Notes under the pieces: generated by a model | The model's input: only the letters and a program-made list of their open reading frames with translations | Database searches by the model: none | What the model was told of the DNA's origin: nothing | Translations under genes and position numbers: made by a program | Assembly: GCF_000024265.1 (NCBI RefSeq) | Contig: NC_013204.1 | Location: 1,104,180-1,168,179, forward strand | Direction of reading: 5' to 3' | Source of the DNA: Eggerthella lenta DSM 2243 | GTDB taxonomy: Bacteria > Actinomycetota > Coriobacteriia > Coriobacteriales > Eggerthellaceae | DNA: 64,000 nt | Shown: positions 41,528 to 49,016 of the stretch, one piece after another | Numbering within the stretch: the first letter of the stretch is position 1 | Layout: each line of letters opens with the position of its first letter

Positions 41528-43135
41528 TCACTCCCACTCAATCGTCGCGGGGGGCTTGCTGGTGATGTCGTACGCTACCCGGTTCACGCCCGGGACTTCG
41601 GCTACGATGCGGCTCGACACTCGGGCCAGCACTTCGTAGGGCAGCTTCGCCCAGTCTGCCGTCATCGCGTCGCTCGACTCCACGGCTCGCAGGATGATGG
41701 GGTAGGCGTACGTCCGCTCGTCGCCCATGACGCCGACGCTCTTCACGTCGGGCAGCACGGCGAAGTACTGCCATACGCTGCGTTCGCTGTTGCGCTCGCC
41801 GGTCTCCTCGTACACGCGGACGTTGTAGGCGTCCAGCTCCTCGCGCACGATAGCATCGGCGTTTTTCAAAATCTCCAGCTTCTCGCGCGTCACCGTGCCG
41901 ATGATGCGGATGGCCAAACCCGGACCGGGGAACGGCTGACGATGCACGATGTGGTCGGGCAGCCCCAGCGCCGTGCCCAGCGCACGCACCTCGTCCTTGA
42001 AGAAGTGGTCGAGCGGCTCGATCAAATCGAAATGCACGCCGTCGGGGAAGGGGATCAGGTTGTGGTGGCTCTTGATGGTCGAGGCCTTGCCGCCGGTCTT
42101 GCGCGCGCCGCTCTCGATGATGTCGGGGTAGATGGTGCCCTGCGCCAGGTACTTCACCGGCCGGCCGCCCTCGGCCAGCTCCTCCGCGACGGCGAAGAAC
42201 TCCTTCCAGAACTGCGAGCCGATGATGCGGCGCTTCTGCTCCGGCTCCACGACGTCGGCCAGCAGCGCGGCGTAGCGGTCCTCGGCGTGCACGTGCACGA
42301 AGTCCACGTCGAACTGCTTCGTGAACACGTCCTCAACTTCTTCGGGCTCGTTCTTGCGCAGCAGCCCGTGGTTGATGAACACGCAGGTCAGCTGCTTACC
42401 GATAGCCTTTGCGCACAGCGCGGCCACCACGGAGGAGTCCACGCCGCCCGAAAGGCCCAGGATCACGCGATCGCTTCCCACCTGCTCGCGGATGGCCGCC
42501 ACGGCATCGTCGATGATGGAGTCCATCGTCCAGCTGGCCTCAAGGCCGCAGATGCCGAACAGGAAGTTCCTCAGCAGCTGGTCGCCGTGCGGCGTGTGGC
42601 GCACCTCGGGATGGAACTGCGTCGCGTACAGCCGGCGCTCCGCGCACTCCATCGAGGCCACGGGGCACACGTCGGTCGAGGCCGTCACCGTGAAGCCCGC
42701 AGGCGCCTCGGCTACGGCGTCGCGGTGGCTCATCCACACCGTCTGCTTGACGGGCGTCTCGCCGTACAGCAGGGACGTCCCCTCGTCGCGCCGCGTCAGA
42801 GGCGCGGCTCCGTACTCGCCCTTCTCGGTGTGGCCCACGGTGCCGCCCAGCGTGACGGCCATAATCTGCTGGCCGTAGCAGAAGCCCAGCACGGGAATGC
42901 CCAGCTCGAAGATGCCCGGATCGATGGACGGCGCGTCCTCGGCGTACACGCTGGCCGGCCCGCCCGACAGGATGATGGCCGCGGGCGCGAGCTCGCTCAC
43001 CTCCTCGGCGGTGATGTCGCACGGGACGATTTCCGAGTACACGTGCAAATCGCGCACGCGGCGGGCGATTAGCTGCCCGTACTGGGCTCCGAAATCGACG
43101 ACGATGACCAACTGGCTGGACGGGGTGGTGGACAC
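41528..43135 (-). CDS. guaA: GMP synthase (glutamine-hydrolysing)
   Basis: The start is a GTG at 43135 (MSTTPSSQLVIVVDFGAQYG) after AAGGAGCCACCC; an upstream ATG at 43183 would add 16 poorly supported residues. The 535-residue protein has a glutamine amidotransferase domain with the nucleophile Cys in VLGFCYGQQIM and the His in YATQFHPEV. The ATP pyrophosphatase loop is LGLSGGVDSSV, and the C-terminal dimerisation domain ends in ATIEWE. It converts XMP to GMP. The 3' end of guaA is a known insertion hotspot for integrative elements, which fits the island to the left. Confidence 0.97.
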   Translation of the reverse strand: MSTTPSSQLVIVVDFGAQYGQLIARRVRDLHVYSEIVPCDITAEEVSELAPAAIILSGGPASVYAEDAPSIDPGIFELGIPVLGFCYGQQIMAVTLGGTVGHTEKGEYGAAPLTRRDEGTSLLYGETPVKQTVWMSHRDAVAEAPAGFTVTASTDVCPVASMECAERRLYATQFHPEVRHTPHGDQLLRNFLFGICGLEASWTMDSIIDDAVAAIREQVGSDRVILGLSGGVDSSVVAALCAKAIGKQLTCVFINHGLLRKNEPEEVEDVFTKQFDVDFVHVHAEDRYAALLADVVEPEQKRRIIGSQFWKEFFAVAEELAEGGRPVKYLAQGTIYPDIIESGARKTGGKASTIKSHHNLIPFPDGVHFDLIEPLDHFFKDEVRALGTALGLPDHIVHRQPFPGPGLAIRIIGTVTREKLEILKNADAIVREELDAYNVRVYEETGERNSERSVWQYFAVLPDVKSVGVMGDERTYAYPIILRAVESSDAMTADWAKLPYEVLARVSSRIVAEVPGVNRVAYDITSKPPATIEWE

Positions 43136-43348
43136 GGGTGGCTCCTTCGCATAAATGGATCGCTCTCGTTTTTCGCTAGCCATCTTACACGAAAAGACAG
43201 CGATTGCCGGGTTGATGAGGCGTGCTGCACAGGCTTTGCACGAAGGAGATTGCCAGCTAACTCTCTAAGATGCAATTAAGTAAAAAATAATTTAATCTGA
43301 TAAGTAGCGTGTTGGGAGAATTCATTTTTTTGTTTAGGGAGCCGCATT

Positions 43349-45046
43349 ATGGTCGCTGGTTTTAAGATTAAGGAAATTGAGCTCCGTTCAGAAGAAGGAA
43401 CTCGGTTCAGCCCAAAAGCACTAACAATCATTGTTGGGCCAAATAATGCTGGGAAAAGTAGGTTTCTGAAAGAAGTTCGGTCTGCCCTTTTGGGTAGATT
43501 GAGCGACGAAGACGGCGGCCTAATCCTGGGTCGGAAAATAATAAGCACTATTGAATTGCTGCTTCCCGAATCGACGGACGCTCTATTTGAGTGGTTTGAT
43601 CTGGATCGAAAAGTGGTTCGCGATGAAAATGGAAACTATGGTGTAAGAGAGTACTGCAATACTGGAATTAATATTAATCAATATGGTCAAATAGTTCGAG
43701 AAGAGTGTGCGACAAAATATCAGGGACAGTGGAAGGATGTAATCGAATCTCATTATGCCTCTCCCAATGATGCGCGTGCTTTAGATGCGCTTCTCAATTT
43801 CATAGGGCCACTGCTTGTCGGCTATTCTGGCACAGAAGATAGATTGATTCTTTCCGCTGGAGAACCGTACTACGGCGTGGCAGATTCAAATACGAATTTT
43901 CTTTCACGAGTTCGATCCCAAGATCAAATCCTTGATGACTTGTCGGAAATTTCTAAAAGATTATTTGGGAAAGATGTCGTACTCGATGACGTTACAAAAG
44001 GTGGAATGATCCAATTCAAGACTGGTTCGGATTTTTCGAGTTACAGAACAAGTGCTCGTGGAACCTCAGATTTCGAATTCCTGTTAGAGCAGGGTGTTTC
44101 CTTGAAAGACGAAGGAGATGGGTTTCGAAGCTTCGTTTCTGTATATCTTGCTCTTAGGTCGGGAGACAAACCTGTAGTTCTAATTGACGAGCCAGAGTCT
44201 TTTCTTCATCCGCCTCAAGCTTACGAACTGGGGAAGGTGATTGGCTCTTCAGCTGAACAATGCAGCCAAATGATCATAGCGACGCATAGTACGCATCTTC
44301 TTAATGGCATCATGTCAACATGCGACTGGGATAACTGCGACATTTTAAGACTACAGCGCGACGGAGACTCTCTTCGAGCGAACTTGCTTGACCGCGAGGG
44401 CTTGGATAGGGTGAAAGGGGATCCTCTGCTGAGAAGCACGCGTCTTTTGGAGGGCGTTTTTACGCGTGTCGTAGTTGTAGTGGAGTCGGAGTCGGATGAG
44501 CTTGTGTATCGGGAAATCCTGAATAAAGTGGGCGTAGCCGACGAGGCGTTCTTTGTTAACGTGCACAGCAAGGACAGAATTGCATTCGCGGTGGAATTTT
44601 ATAAGAACGTTGGCGTTCCCTGCTGCGCAGTGATGGATTTTGATATTTTGAATGATAAGAATAAGTTCAAAAGAGTCTTGAAGTGTTTTGAATGTGACCC
44701 TAGCGGAAGGCTTTCCCAGATAGCTCAAGAGACAAGAGACGCTATAGAATGCGATGCGGGAAAGCCCGAAGAGACAAAGCTACGGTACAAACGCGATCCT
44801 TTGATGTATCTAGATAAGATTGAGAATGAAGTTGAAGAGTTGCTAGATCGATGCTTGGAGTGCGGTTGTCTTATTGTGAGGACGGGCGAACTCGAAACCG
44901 TTTTTGGAGAAAAGGTAGCCTATCGATCTTCGAAACGGGCTTGGCTCTCCGAAGCCCTGGATTATCTGAACCATTTGGAGCCTGGCGAATTAACTTCTCT
45001 TGCGATCGTTTCCGATCTCATAAAGATGTTGCAGGTTGCGAAATAG
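43349..45046 (+). CDS. OLD-family ATPase-TOPRIM nuclease, probable defence gene
   Basis: This 565-residue protein starts after AGGGAGCCGCATT. The N-terminal ABC-type ATPase has Walker A in IVGPNNAGKSR (about 28) and Walker B in LIDEPESFLHPP (about 278), plus the preceding signature-like SLKDEGDGFRS. The C-terminal TOPRIM domain begins with VVVVESESDELVY (about 374) and continues with CCAVMDFDIL. This is the arrangement of OLD nucleases, many of which act in phage defence. It is far A+T-richer than guaA and uppP on either side, so probably acquired. No UvrD-type GajB partner follows, so it is a stand-alone (class 1-like) OLD. Confidence 0.88.
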   Translation: MVAGFKIKEIELRSEEGTRFSPKALTIIVGPNNAGKSRFLKEVRSALLGRLSDEDGGLILGRKIISTIELLLPESTDALFEWFDLDRKVVRDENGNYGVREYCNTGININQYGQIVREECATKYQGQWKDVIESHYASPNDARALDALLNFIGPLLVGYSGTEDRLILSAGEPYYGVADSNTNFLSRVRSQDQILDDLSEISKRLFGKDVVLDDVTKGGMIQFKTGSDFSSYRTSARGTSDFEFLLEQGVSLKDEGDGFRSFVSVYLALRSGDKPVVLIDEPESFLHPPQAYELGKVIGSSAEQCSQMIIATHSTHLLNGIMSTCDWDNCDILRLQRDGDSLRANLLDREGLDRVKGDPLLRSTRLLEGVFTRVVVVVESESDELVYREILNKVGVADEAFFVNVHSKDRIAFAVEFYKNVGVPCCAVMDFDILNDKNKFKRVLKCFECDPSGRLSQIAQETRDAIECDAGKPEETKLRYKRDPLMYLDKIENEVEELLDRCLECGCLIVRTGELETVFGEKVAYRSSKRAWLSEALDYLNHLEPGELTSLAIVSDLIKMLQVAK

Positions 45047-45111
45047 GGCTGATAGGCAGTTGTATTGTCGAATCCGATCTTCTTCGCTTGCGATGTGCCC
45101 CCTGTGGTTTC

Positions 45112-45142
45112 TCGACGCTCCACGCTCATCCTCGTGTACAAT
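45112..45142 (+). promoter_or_regulatory. Promoter immediately before the small membrane protein gene
   Basis: TACAAT lies at 45137-45142, seven bases before the ATG at 45150, with a weak TCGACG-type -35 at 45112-45117. Start of transcription would fall at or within a base or two of the ATG. No ribosome site is visible, so the mRNA is probably leaderless. Confidence 0.45.
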
Positions 45143-45149
45143 TTCCGGC

Positions 45150-45491
45150 ATGGAGAACGCGCGAAACGACATAGAGGCGCTTGACGACTTGGAGCTGGAC
45201 GCGCCCGCGTCCGTTCCTGCCGCGTCAGACGACGTCGCCGCGCCTGCGCGCCCGGCGAAACGTCCTCGTCGCGAGGCTCCCACCGACGAGGAGCGCCGTC
45301 AGATGCACGCCTCGTTCAACGACCGCATCTCCTACCTTTGCAAGATGGCGGCGCTCGTAGTGGCGCTCGTCTCCCTTGCCACCATCGCGCTGGGCCAAGA
45401 GCTTCCCCAATTCGTTCTCATGGGACTGTGCCTGTCGGTGGCGCTTTTGGCCATCGCCATGCTGCAAGACCATCATCAGCGCAAACGATAA
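45150..45491 (+). CDS. Small double-spanning membrane protein
   Basis: The 113-residue protein has an acidic and then Arg/Lys-rich N-terminal half (MENARNDIEALDDLELDAPA, then AKRPRREAPTDEERRQMH) and two membrane segments at about 64-82 and 88-104, with a HHQRKR tail. No family is recognised. The upstream frame to 45036 lacks a start signal. Gap to uppP is 30 bp in the same direction, so it may be co-transcribed with the lipid carrier phosphatase. Confidence 0.65.
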   Translation: MENARNDIEALDDLELDAPASVPAASDDVAAPARPAKRPRREAPTDEERRQMHASFNDRISYLCKMAALVVALVSLATIALGQELPQFVLMGLCLSVALLAIAMLQDHHQRKR

Positions 45492-45521
45492 CCGCATCGA
45501 CCCAACCAAGGATACGCACGC

Positions 45522-46457
45522 ATGATCATCGAAGCATTGAAGGCCTTCCTCATCGGCATCGTGGAGGGCATCACCGAATGGCTGCCCATCTCCTCGACCG
45601 GCCATATGATCCTCGTGGACGAGTTCGTGAAGCTGCAGGTGTCCGACGAGTTTTTGGCCCTGTTCCTCGTGGTCATCCAGCTGGGCGCCATCATGGCCGT
45701 GCTCATCCTGTACTTCCACAAGCTGAACCCGTTCTCGCCGAAGAAGGACGCCGTCGAGAAGAAGAGCACGTGGCGTCTGTGGGGCATGGTGGCCATCGGC
45801 TGCATCCCGGCTGCCGTCATCGGCCTCTTGTTCGACGATCTGGTGAACGAGTACTTCTACAACAAGGTGACCGTGGCGGCCATGCTCATCCTGTACGGCG
45901 TGGTGTTCATCGTGCTCGAGCGCCGCAATCGCCGTCGACTGCGCGAGGCCGAAGCCGCCCTCGAGGCGCCGCGCGGCCGCCATGCGCGCGTGTCGTACGG
46001 CGATGTGTCCGACGAGGCCGAGGCATCGCTGTTCAAGATCACCGACGTGGACGAGATCGACTGGAAAACCGCGCTCAAGATCGGCTGCTTCCAGGTATTG
46101 GCCATCATCCCCGGCACCAGCCGCTCCGGTGCCACCATCATCGGCGGCATGCTGGCCGGCTGTTCGCGCACCGCGGCGGCCGAGTTCACGTTCTTCCTGG
46201 CCATTCCCATCATGTTCGGCTGGGGTCTGGTGAAGTGCATCAAGTTCGTGGCGGCCGGCATCGCCATGACCTCCACCGAGATCCTCGTGCTGGCGGTGGG
46301 AATCATCACGGCGTTCGCCATGTCGGTGGTGGCCATCAAGTTCCTCATGGGCTATATCAAGAAGAACGACTTCACCGCGTTCGGCTGGTACCGCATCGTC
46401 GTAGGCGTGCTGGTGCTGGGCTACTTCGTCTTCGAAAGCATGGGCATGCTGCCGTAA
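45522..46457 (+). CDS. uppP: Undecaprenyl-diphosphate phosphatase
   Basis: This 311-residue polytopic protein has the two family signatures: GITEWLPISSTGHM at 17-30 and PGTSRSGATIIGG near 197-209. It recycles the lipid carrier for peptidoglycan and gives bacitracin tolerance. An insertion of about 40 polar residues (near 128-170, RRNRRRLREAEAALEAPRGR) makes it longer than the ~270-residue average. An AAGGA site precedes the ATG. A strong convergent hairpin follows. Confidence 0.96.
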   Translation: MIIEALKAFLIGIVEGITEWLPISSTGHMILVDEFVKLQVSDEFLALFLVVIQLGAIMAVLILYFHKLNPFSPKKDAVEKKSTWRLWGMVAIGCIPAAVIGLLFDDLVNEYFYNKVTVAAMLILYGVVFIVLERRNRRRLREAEAALEAPRGRHARVSYGDVSDEAEASLFKITDVDEIDWKTALKIGCFQVLAIIPGTSRSGATIIGGMLAGCSRTAAAEFTFFLAIPIMFGWGLVKCIKFVAAGIAMTSTEILVLAVGIITAFAMSVVAIKFLMGYIKKNDFTAFGWYRIVVGVLVLGYFVFESMGMLP

Positions 46458-46486
46458 AGGTCGTGCATACAGATATCGCACGGTTC

Positions 46487-46517
46487 GCGGCGCGCCTTCG
46501 GGCGCGCCGCTTTGCGT
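46487..46517. terminator. Bidirectional terminator with UUCG loop
   Basis: GCGGCGCGCC and GGCGCGCCGC form a perfect ten-bp stem with a TTCG loop, followed by TTTGCGTT. It lies between convergent uppP and the transporter gene. Confidence 0.75.
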
Positions 46518-46532
46518 TATCGCTGCGCCCCG

Positions 46533-47471
46533 CTACGCCATGAACAGCACGGCGAGCAGCGGGATGGTGAAAACGGCGCCCAGCGTGGTTACGAACGTGC
46601 CCTGCGCCATAGTCTTGCTGTCGCCGCCGTACTGGTAGCACAGCATGGTGCCGTTCGTGGCCACCGGCATGGCCGACAGCAGCACGATCACGCCCAGCAG
46701 CACGGGGTCGCTCACGAGGAAATGCAGCGGCAGCCATACGAGCGCTGGCGCGACCAACAGGCGCACGAGCGCGGCCGCCATGAGGCGCGGCCCGCCCACC
46801 AGCTGGCGCGCCGGCACGTTGGCCAGCGACGAGCCGATGATGAGCATAGCCGCCGGGGTGGTGAGCGAGCCCAGGGTGTCCAGCGCCTCGCCGAGCACCG
46901 GCACGCCGTGGATGCCGGCGAACGCCAGCGCGATTGACGCGACGCTGGCCACGATGCACGGCGAGAGGAACGACTTCGGGCTCATCTTGATCTTCACGCC
47001 GTATTTGTTGTCCGTGGCGAGCATCCACACGCCCAGCGTGAAGACGAGCGCATTGAACGCGAGATTGAACACCGTCGTGTAGATGAGCGCCTCCGCGCCG
47101 AAAACAGCCGCCGTCACGGGGAAGCCGATGAAGCCCGTGTTGCCGAACACCATCATGAACCGGAAGACGCCTTTGCGTCCGTCGGGCACGCGCAGCGCGG
47201 CCGTGATGGAGAATCCGATTGCGACGAGCACCACGTAGCTGGCGCACGAAACGCCCGCGGTCCAGAGGATCTTCGTCGCCGAGGGCAGCGTTTCGGCGGT
47301 CAGCACGGAGGCCAGTATAAGCGCCGGCAACGCCGTATTCAGGATGAGCTTCGAGAACTTCTTGTCGAAGTCCTCGTCCATGAGGTTCAGCCGCTTGGCG
47401 GCGTAACCTGTCGCGCCCACGGCGAACAGGACGACCATCTGCACGAATATGTCGGCGAATTGCGAGATCAA
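46533..47471 (-). CDS. AEC-family (auxin efflux carrier-like) transporter
   Basis: The start is a TTG at 47471 (MISQFADIFVQMVVLFAVGA) after GAGAGGGAAGCC. The product has 312 residues with about ten membrane segments: for example LFAVGATGYAAKRLN, FMMVFGNTGFIGFPV and LLSAMPVATNGTMLC. The GNTGFIGFP block and the Ala/Asn-rich AMPVATN motif are typical of this family, which exports organic anions such as malate or sulfolactate. The specific substrate is not visible. Monocistronic and convergent with uppP. Confidence 0.85.
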   Translation of the reverse strand: MISQFADIFVQMVVLFAVGATGYAAKRLNLMDEDFDKKFSKLILNTALPALILASVLTAETLPSATKILWTAGVSCASYVVLVAIGFSITAALRVPDGRKGVFRFMMVFGNTGFIGFPVTAAVFGAEALIYTTVFNLAFNALVFTLGVWMLATDNKYGVKIKMSPKSFLSPCIVASVASIALAFAGIHGVPVLGEALDTLGSLTTPAAMLIIGSSLANVPARQLVGGPRLMAAALVRLLVAPALVWLPLHFLVSDPVLLGVIVLLSAMPVATNGTMLCYQYGGDSKTMAQGTFVTTLGAVFTIPLLAVLFMA

Positions 47472-47772
47472 CGAGGCTTCCCTCTCAATAGGTTCGGATT
47501 CGGCGCAGCAGCGAGGCGCGCGTTTCCAGTGTACACCGTCAACGGGAGCCGGGGCGCCGAGCGGCTTGCAGCTTCGCCCTTCCATCGGTTTTCGGCATGC
47601 GCCGACCGCGATATCCCATGAACTTCCTCGCTAATTCGGCCGGCATGGCAATCGGGCGCGCCGCTTTTGCTATCATGTCAGCACACGTGTCGCCCGAGAA
47701 CATCGCCGCTTTCGCGCGAGGCAGCGGGTCGAACCGCACGTTAAAGCATGAGAGTCATGAGAGGAAAAGCCG
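47472..47772. other. Divergent intergenic region
   Basis: These 301 bp separate the transporter gene (minus) from chorismate mutase (plus). A possible plus-strand -10, TATCAT, is at 47671-47676 with a poor -35, leaving a leader of about 90 bases that ends in GAGAGGAAAAGCCG before the ATG. I see no leader peptide with runs of aromatic codons and no riboswitch. Confidence 0.4.
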
Positions 47773-48054
47773 ATGTCTGAGAGAGACAGCTCCCTGGCGG
47801 AGATCCAAGAACATCGTGCCAAGATCGACGAGATCGACAAGCAGATCGTCGCGCTGCTCAACAAGCGCGCCGGCCACTCGCTGGTCATCCGCGGTTTGAA
47901 GCCCGGAGCCCACCTGGGCCTGTACGACGCCAAGCGCGAAGAGGAGATATTCGCGAAGGTGAGCAGCTACAACGAGGGTCCTTTGTACAACGAGAACCTG
48001 TGCGAGATCTACGCCACCATTCTCAAGATCATGAAGGAGACCCCGTCCGTATGA
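47773..48054 (+). CDS. Chorismate mutase (AroQ type)
   Basis: The 93-residue helical protein carries IDEIDKQIVALLNKRAGHSL and VIRGLKPG, then YDAKREEEIFAKV, the conserved Arg/Lys and Glu pattern of the AroQ fold. It converts chorismate to prephenate for Phe and Tyr synthesis. GAGAGGAAAAGCCG precedes the ATG. Its stop overlaps the ATG of the DAHP synthase gene (ATGA), so both ends of the pathway are co-translated, and the mutase may bind and regulate the synthase as in related pairs. Confidence 0.92.
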   Translation: MSERDSSLAEIQEHRAKIDEIDKQIVALLNKRAGHSLVIRGLKPGAHLGLYDAKREEEIFAKVSSYNEGPLYNENLCEIYATILKIMKETPSV

Positions 48055-48851
48055 GCGAAGCGAAGATAGCCCCCATCCCCGACTTGGGCACCCGCACCGA
48101 CGAGATCACCATCTTCGCCGGCCCGTGCTCCGTCGAGTCGGCCGAGCAGTTCGAAGAAGTGGCCGAATGCGTCGCGGGCCTCGGTCTCACCTGGATTCGC
48201 GGCGGCGCGTTCAAGCCCCGCACGAACCCGCACTCGTTCCAGGGCCTGGGCGAGGAGGCCCTCAAGATCATGCGCGATTCCGGCGAGAAGCACGGCCTGA
48301 AAACGCTCACCGAGGTCATGGACTCGGCGCACTGCGAGCTGGTCCACTCCTATGTGGACGGCCTGCAGGTAGGCGCGCGCAACTTCCAGAACTTCAGCCT
48401 GTTGAAGAAAATCGGCCAGGTCACCGCCGAGTCGCACAAGATGGTGCTGTACAAGCGCGGTTTCGCGGGCACCATCGCCGAATGGCTGGCCGCCACCGAC
48501 TACCTCACGGCGGAAGGCAACGACAACGTGGTGCTGTGCGAGCGCGGCATCCGCACGTTCGAGACGGCCACGCGCTTCACGCTGGACATCGCCGCCATCC
48601 CGGTGATCCACAAGCAGTCGCTGTGCCCGGTGTGCATCGACGTGTCGCACCCTGCCGGCCAGCGCGACCTGGTGCCGTCGCTCGCCTTTGCCGCCGTGGC
48701 GGCCGGCGCCGACTCCCTCATGATCGAGGTGCATCCCAACCCGCCCGCGGCCCTGTCCGACGGCCCGCAGCAGCTGACGCCGGCCCAGTTCAAGGTGCTC
48801 GTGGCGAAGCTGCGCGAGATCGCCGCCGTCTTCGGCAAGAAGATCGTGTAA
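48051..48851 (+). CDS. aroF: 3-deoxy-7-phosphoheptulonate synthase (DAHP synthase)
   Basis: The 266-residue protein belongs to the short KDO8P-synthase-like (type I beta) DAHP synthases. Visible motifs are IFAGPCSVES, RGGAFKPRTNPHSFQG (metal and PEP contacts), VGARNFQNF, VLYKRG and the final SLMIEVHPNPPAALSDG. It condenses PEP and erythrose 4-phosphate, the first step to chorismate. The start overlaps the mutase gene by four bases. It lacks the N-terminal regulatory domain, so feedback control may come through the separate chorismate mutase. Confidence 0.95.
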   Translation: MSEAKIAPIPDLGTRTDEITIFAGPCSVESAEQFEEVAECVAGLGLTWIRGGAFKPRTNPHSFQGLGEEALKIMRDSGEKHGLKTLTEVMDSAHCELVHSYVDGLQVGARNFQNFSLLKKIGQVTAESHKMVLYKRGFAGTIAEWLAATDYLTAEGNDNVVLCERGIRTFETATRFTLDIAAIPVIHKQSLCPVCIDVSHPAGQRDLVPSLAFAAVAAGADSLMIEVHPNPPAALSDGPQQLTPAQFKVLVAKLREIAAVFGKKIV

Positions 48852-48857
48852 GGAATC

Positions 48858-48903
48858 GGGCGCGTCCGACGGCTCGGAAACCGTCGGACGCGCCCCGTTT
48901 GTA
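48858..48903 (+). terminator. Strong hairpin after DAHP synthase
   Basis: GGGCGCGTCCGACGG pairs perfectly over 15 bp with CCGTCGGACGCGCCC around an eight-base loop, followed by CGTTTGT. It ends the aromatic operon and directly precedes the PhoP-box-like array of the next gene. Confidence 0.85.
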
Positions 48904-48907
48904 AAAA

Positions 48908-48963
48908 CTTTACCCGAACTTTACCTTCCCTTGACCGGGGCCTTACCGTCTGCCCGGTATCCT
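48908..48963 (+). promoter_or_regulatory. PhoP-box-like array over Na/Pi cotransporter promoter
   Basis: Four heptamers occur at an exact 11-bp period: CTTTACC (48908), CTTTACC (48919), CTTGACC (48930), CCTTACC (48941). The actinobacterial PhoP box consists of GTTCACC-like direct repeats with four-base spacers. The -10, TATCCT, lies at 48958-48963, so the array covers the -35 position. Supports induction by phosphate limitation. Confidence 0.75.
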
Positions 48964-49016
48964 TTCGACTCGCGTGCATGAGCGCTTGCAACCGACGATG
49001 CGAAGGGGAGTCCCGC

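Noticed and set aside
41528-43135. Frameshift or truncation of guaA caused by the island
   Set aside because: The reading frame is intact and ends in the normal ATIEWE, so insertion preserved the gene.
47472-47772. Attenuator or riboswitch before the aromatic operon
   Set aside because: No aromatic-codon leader peptide, no T-box or other known riboswitch core could be identified.
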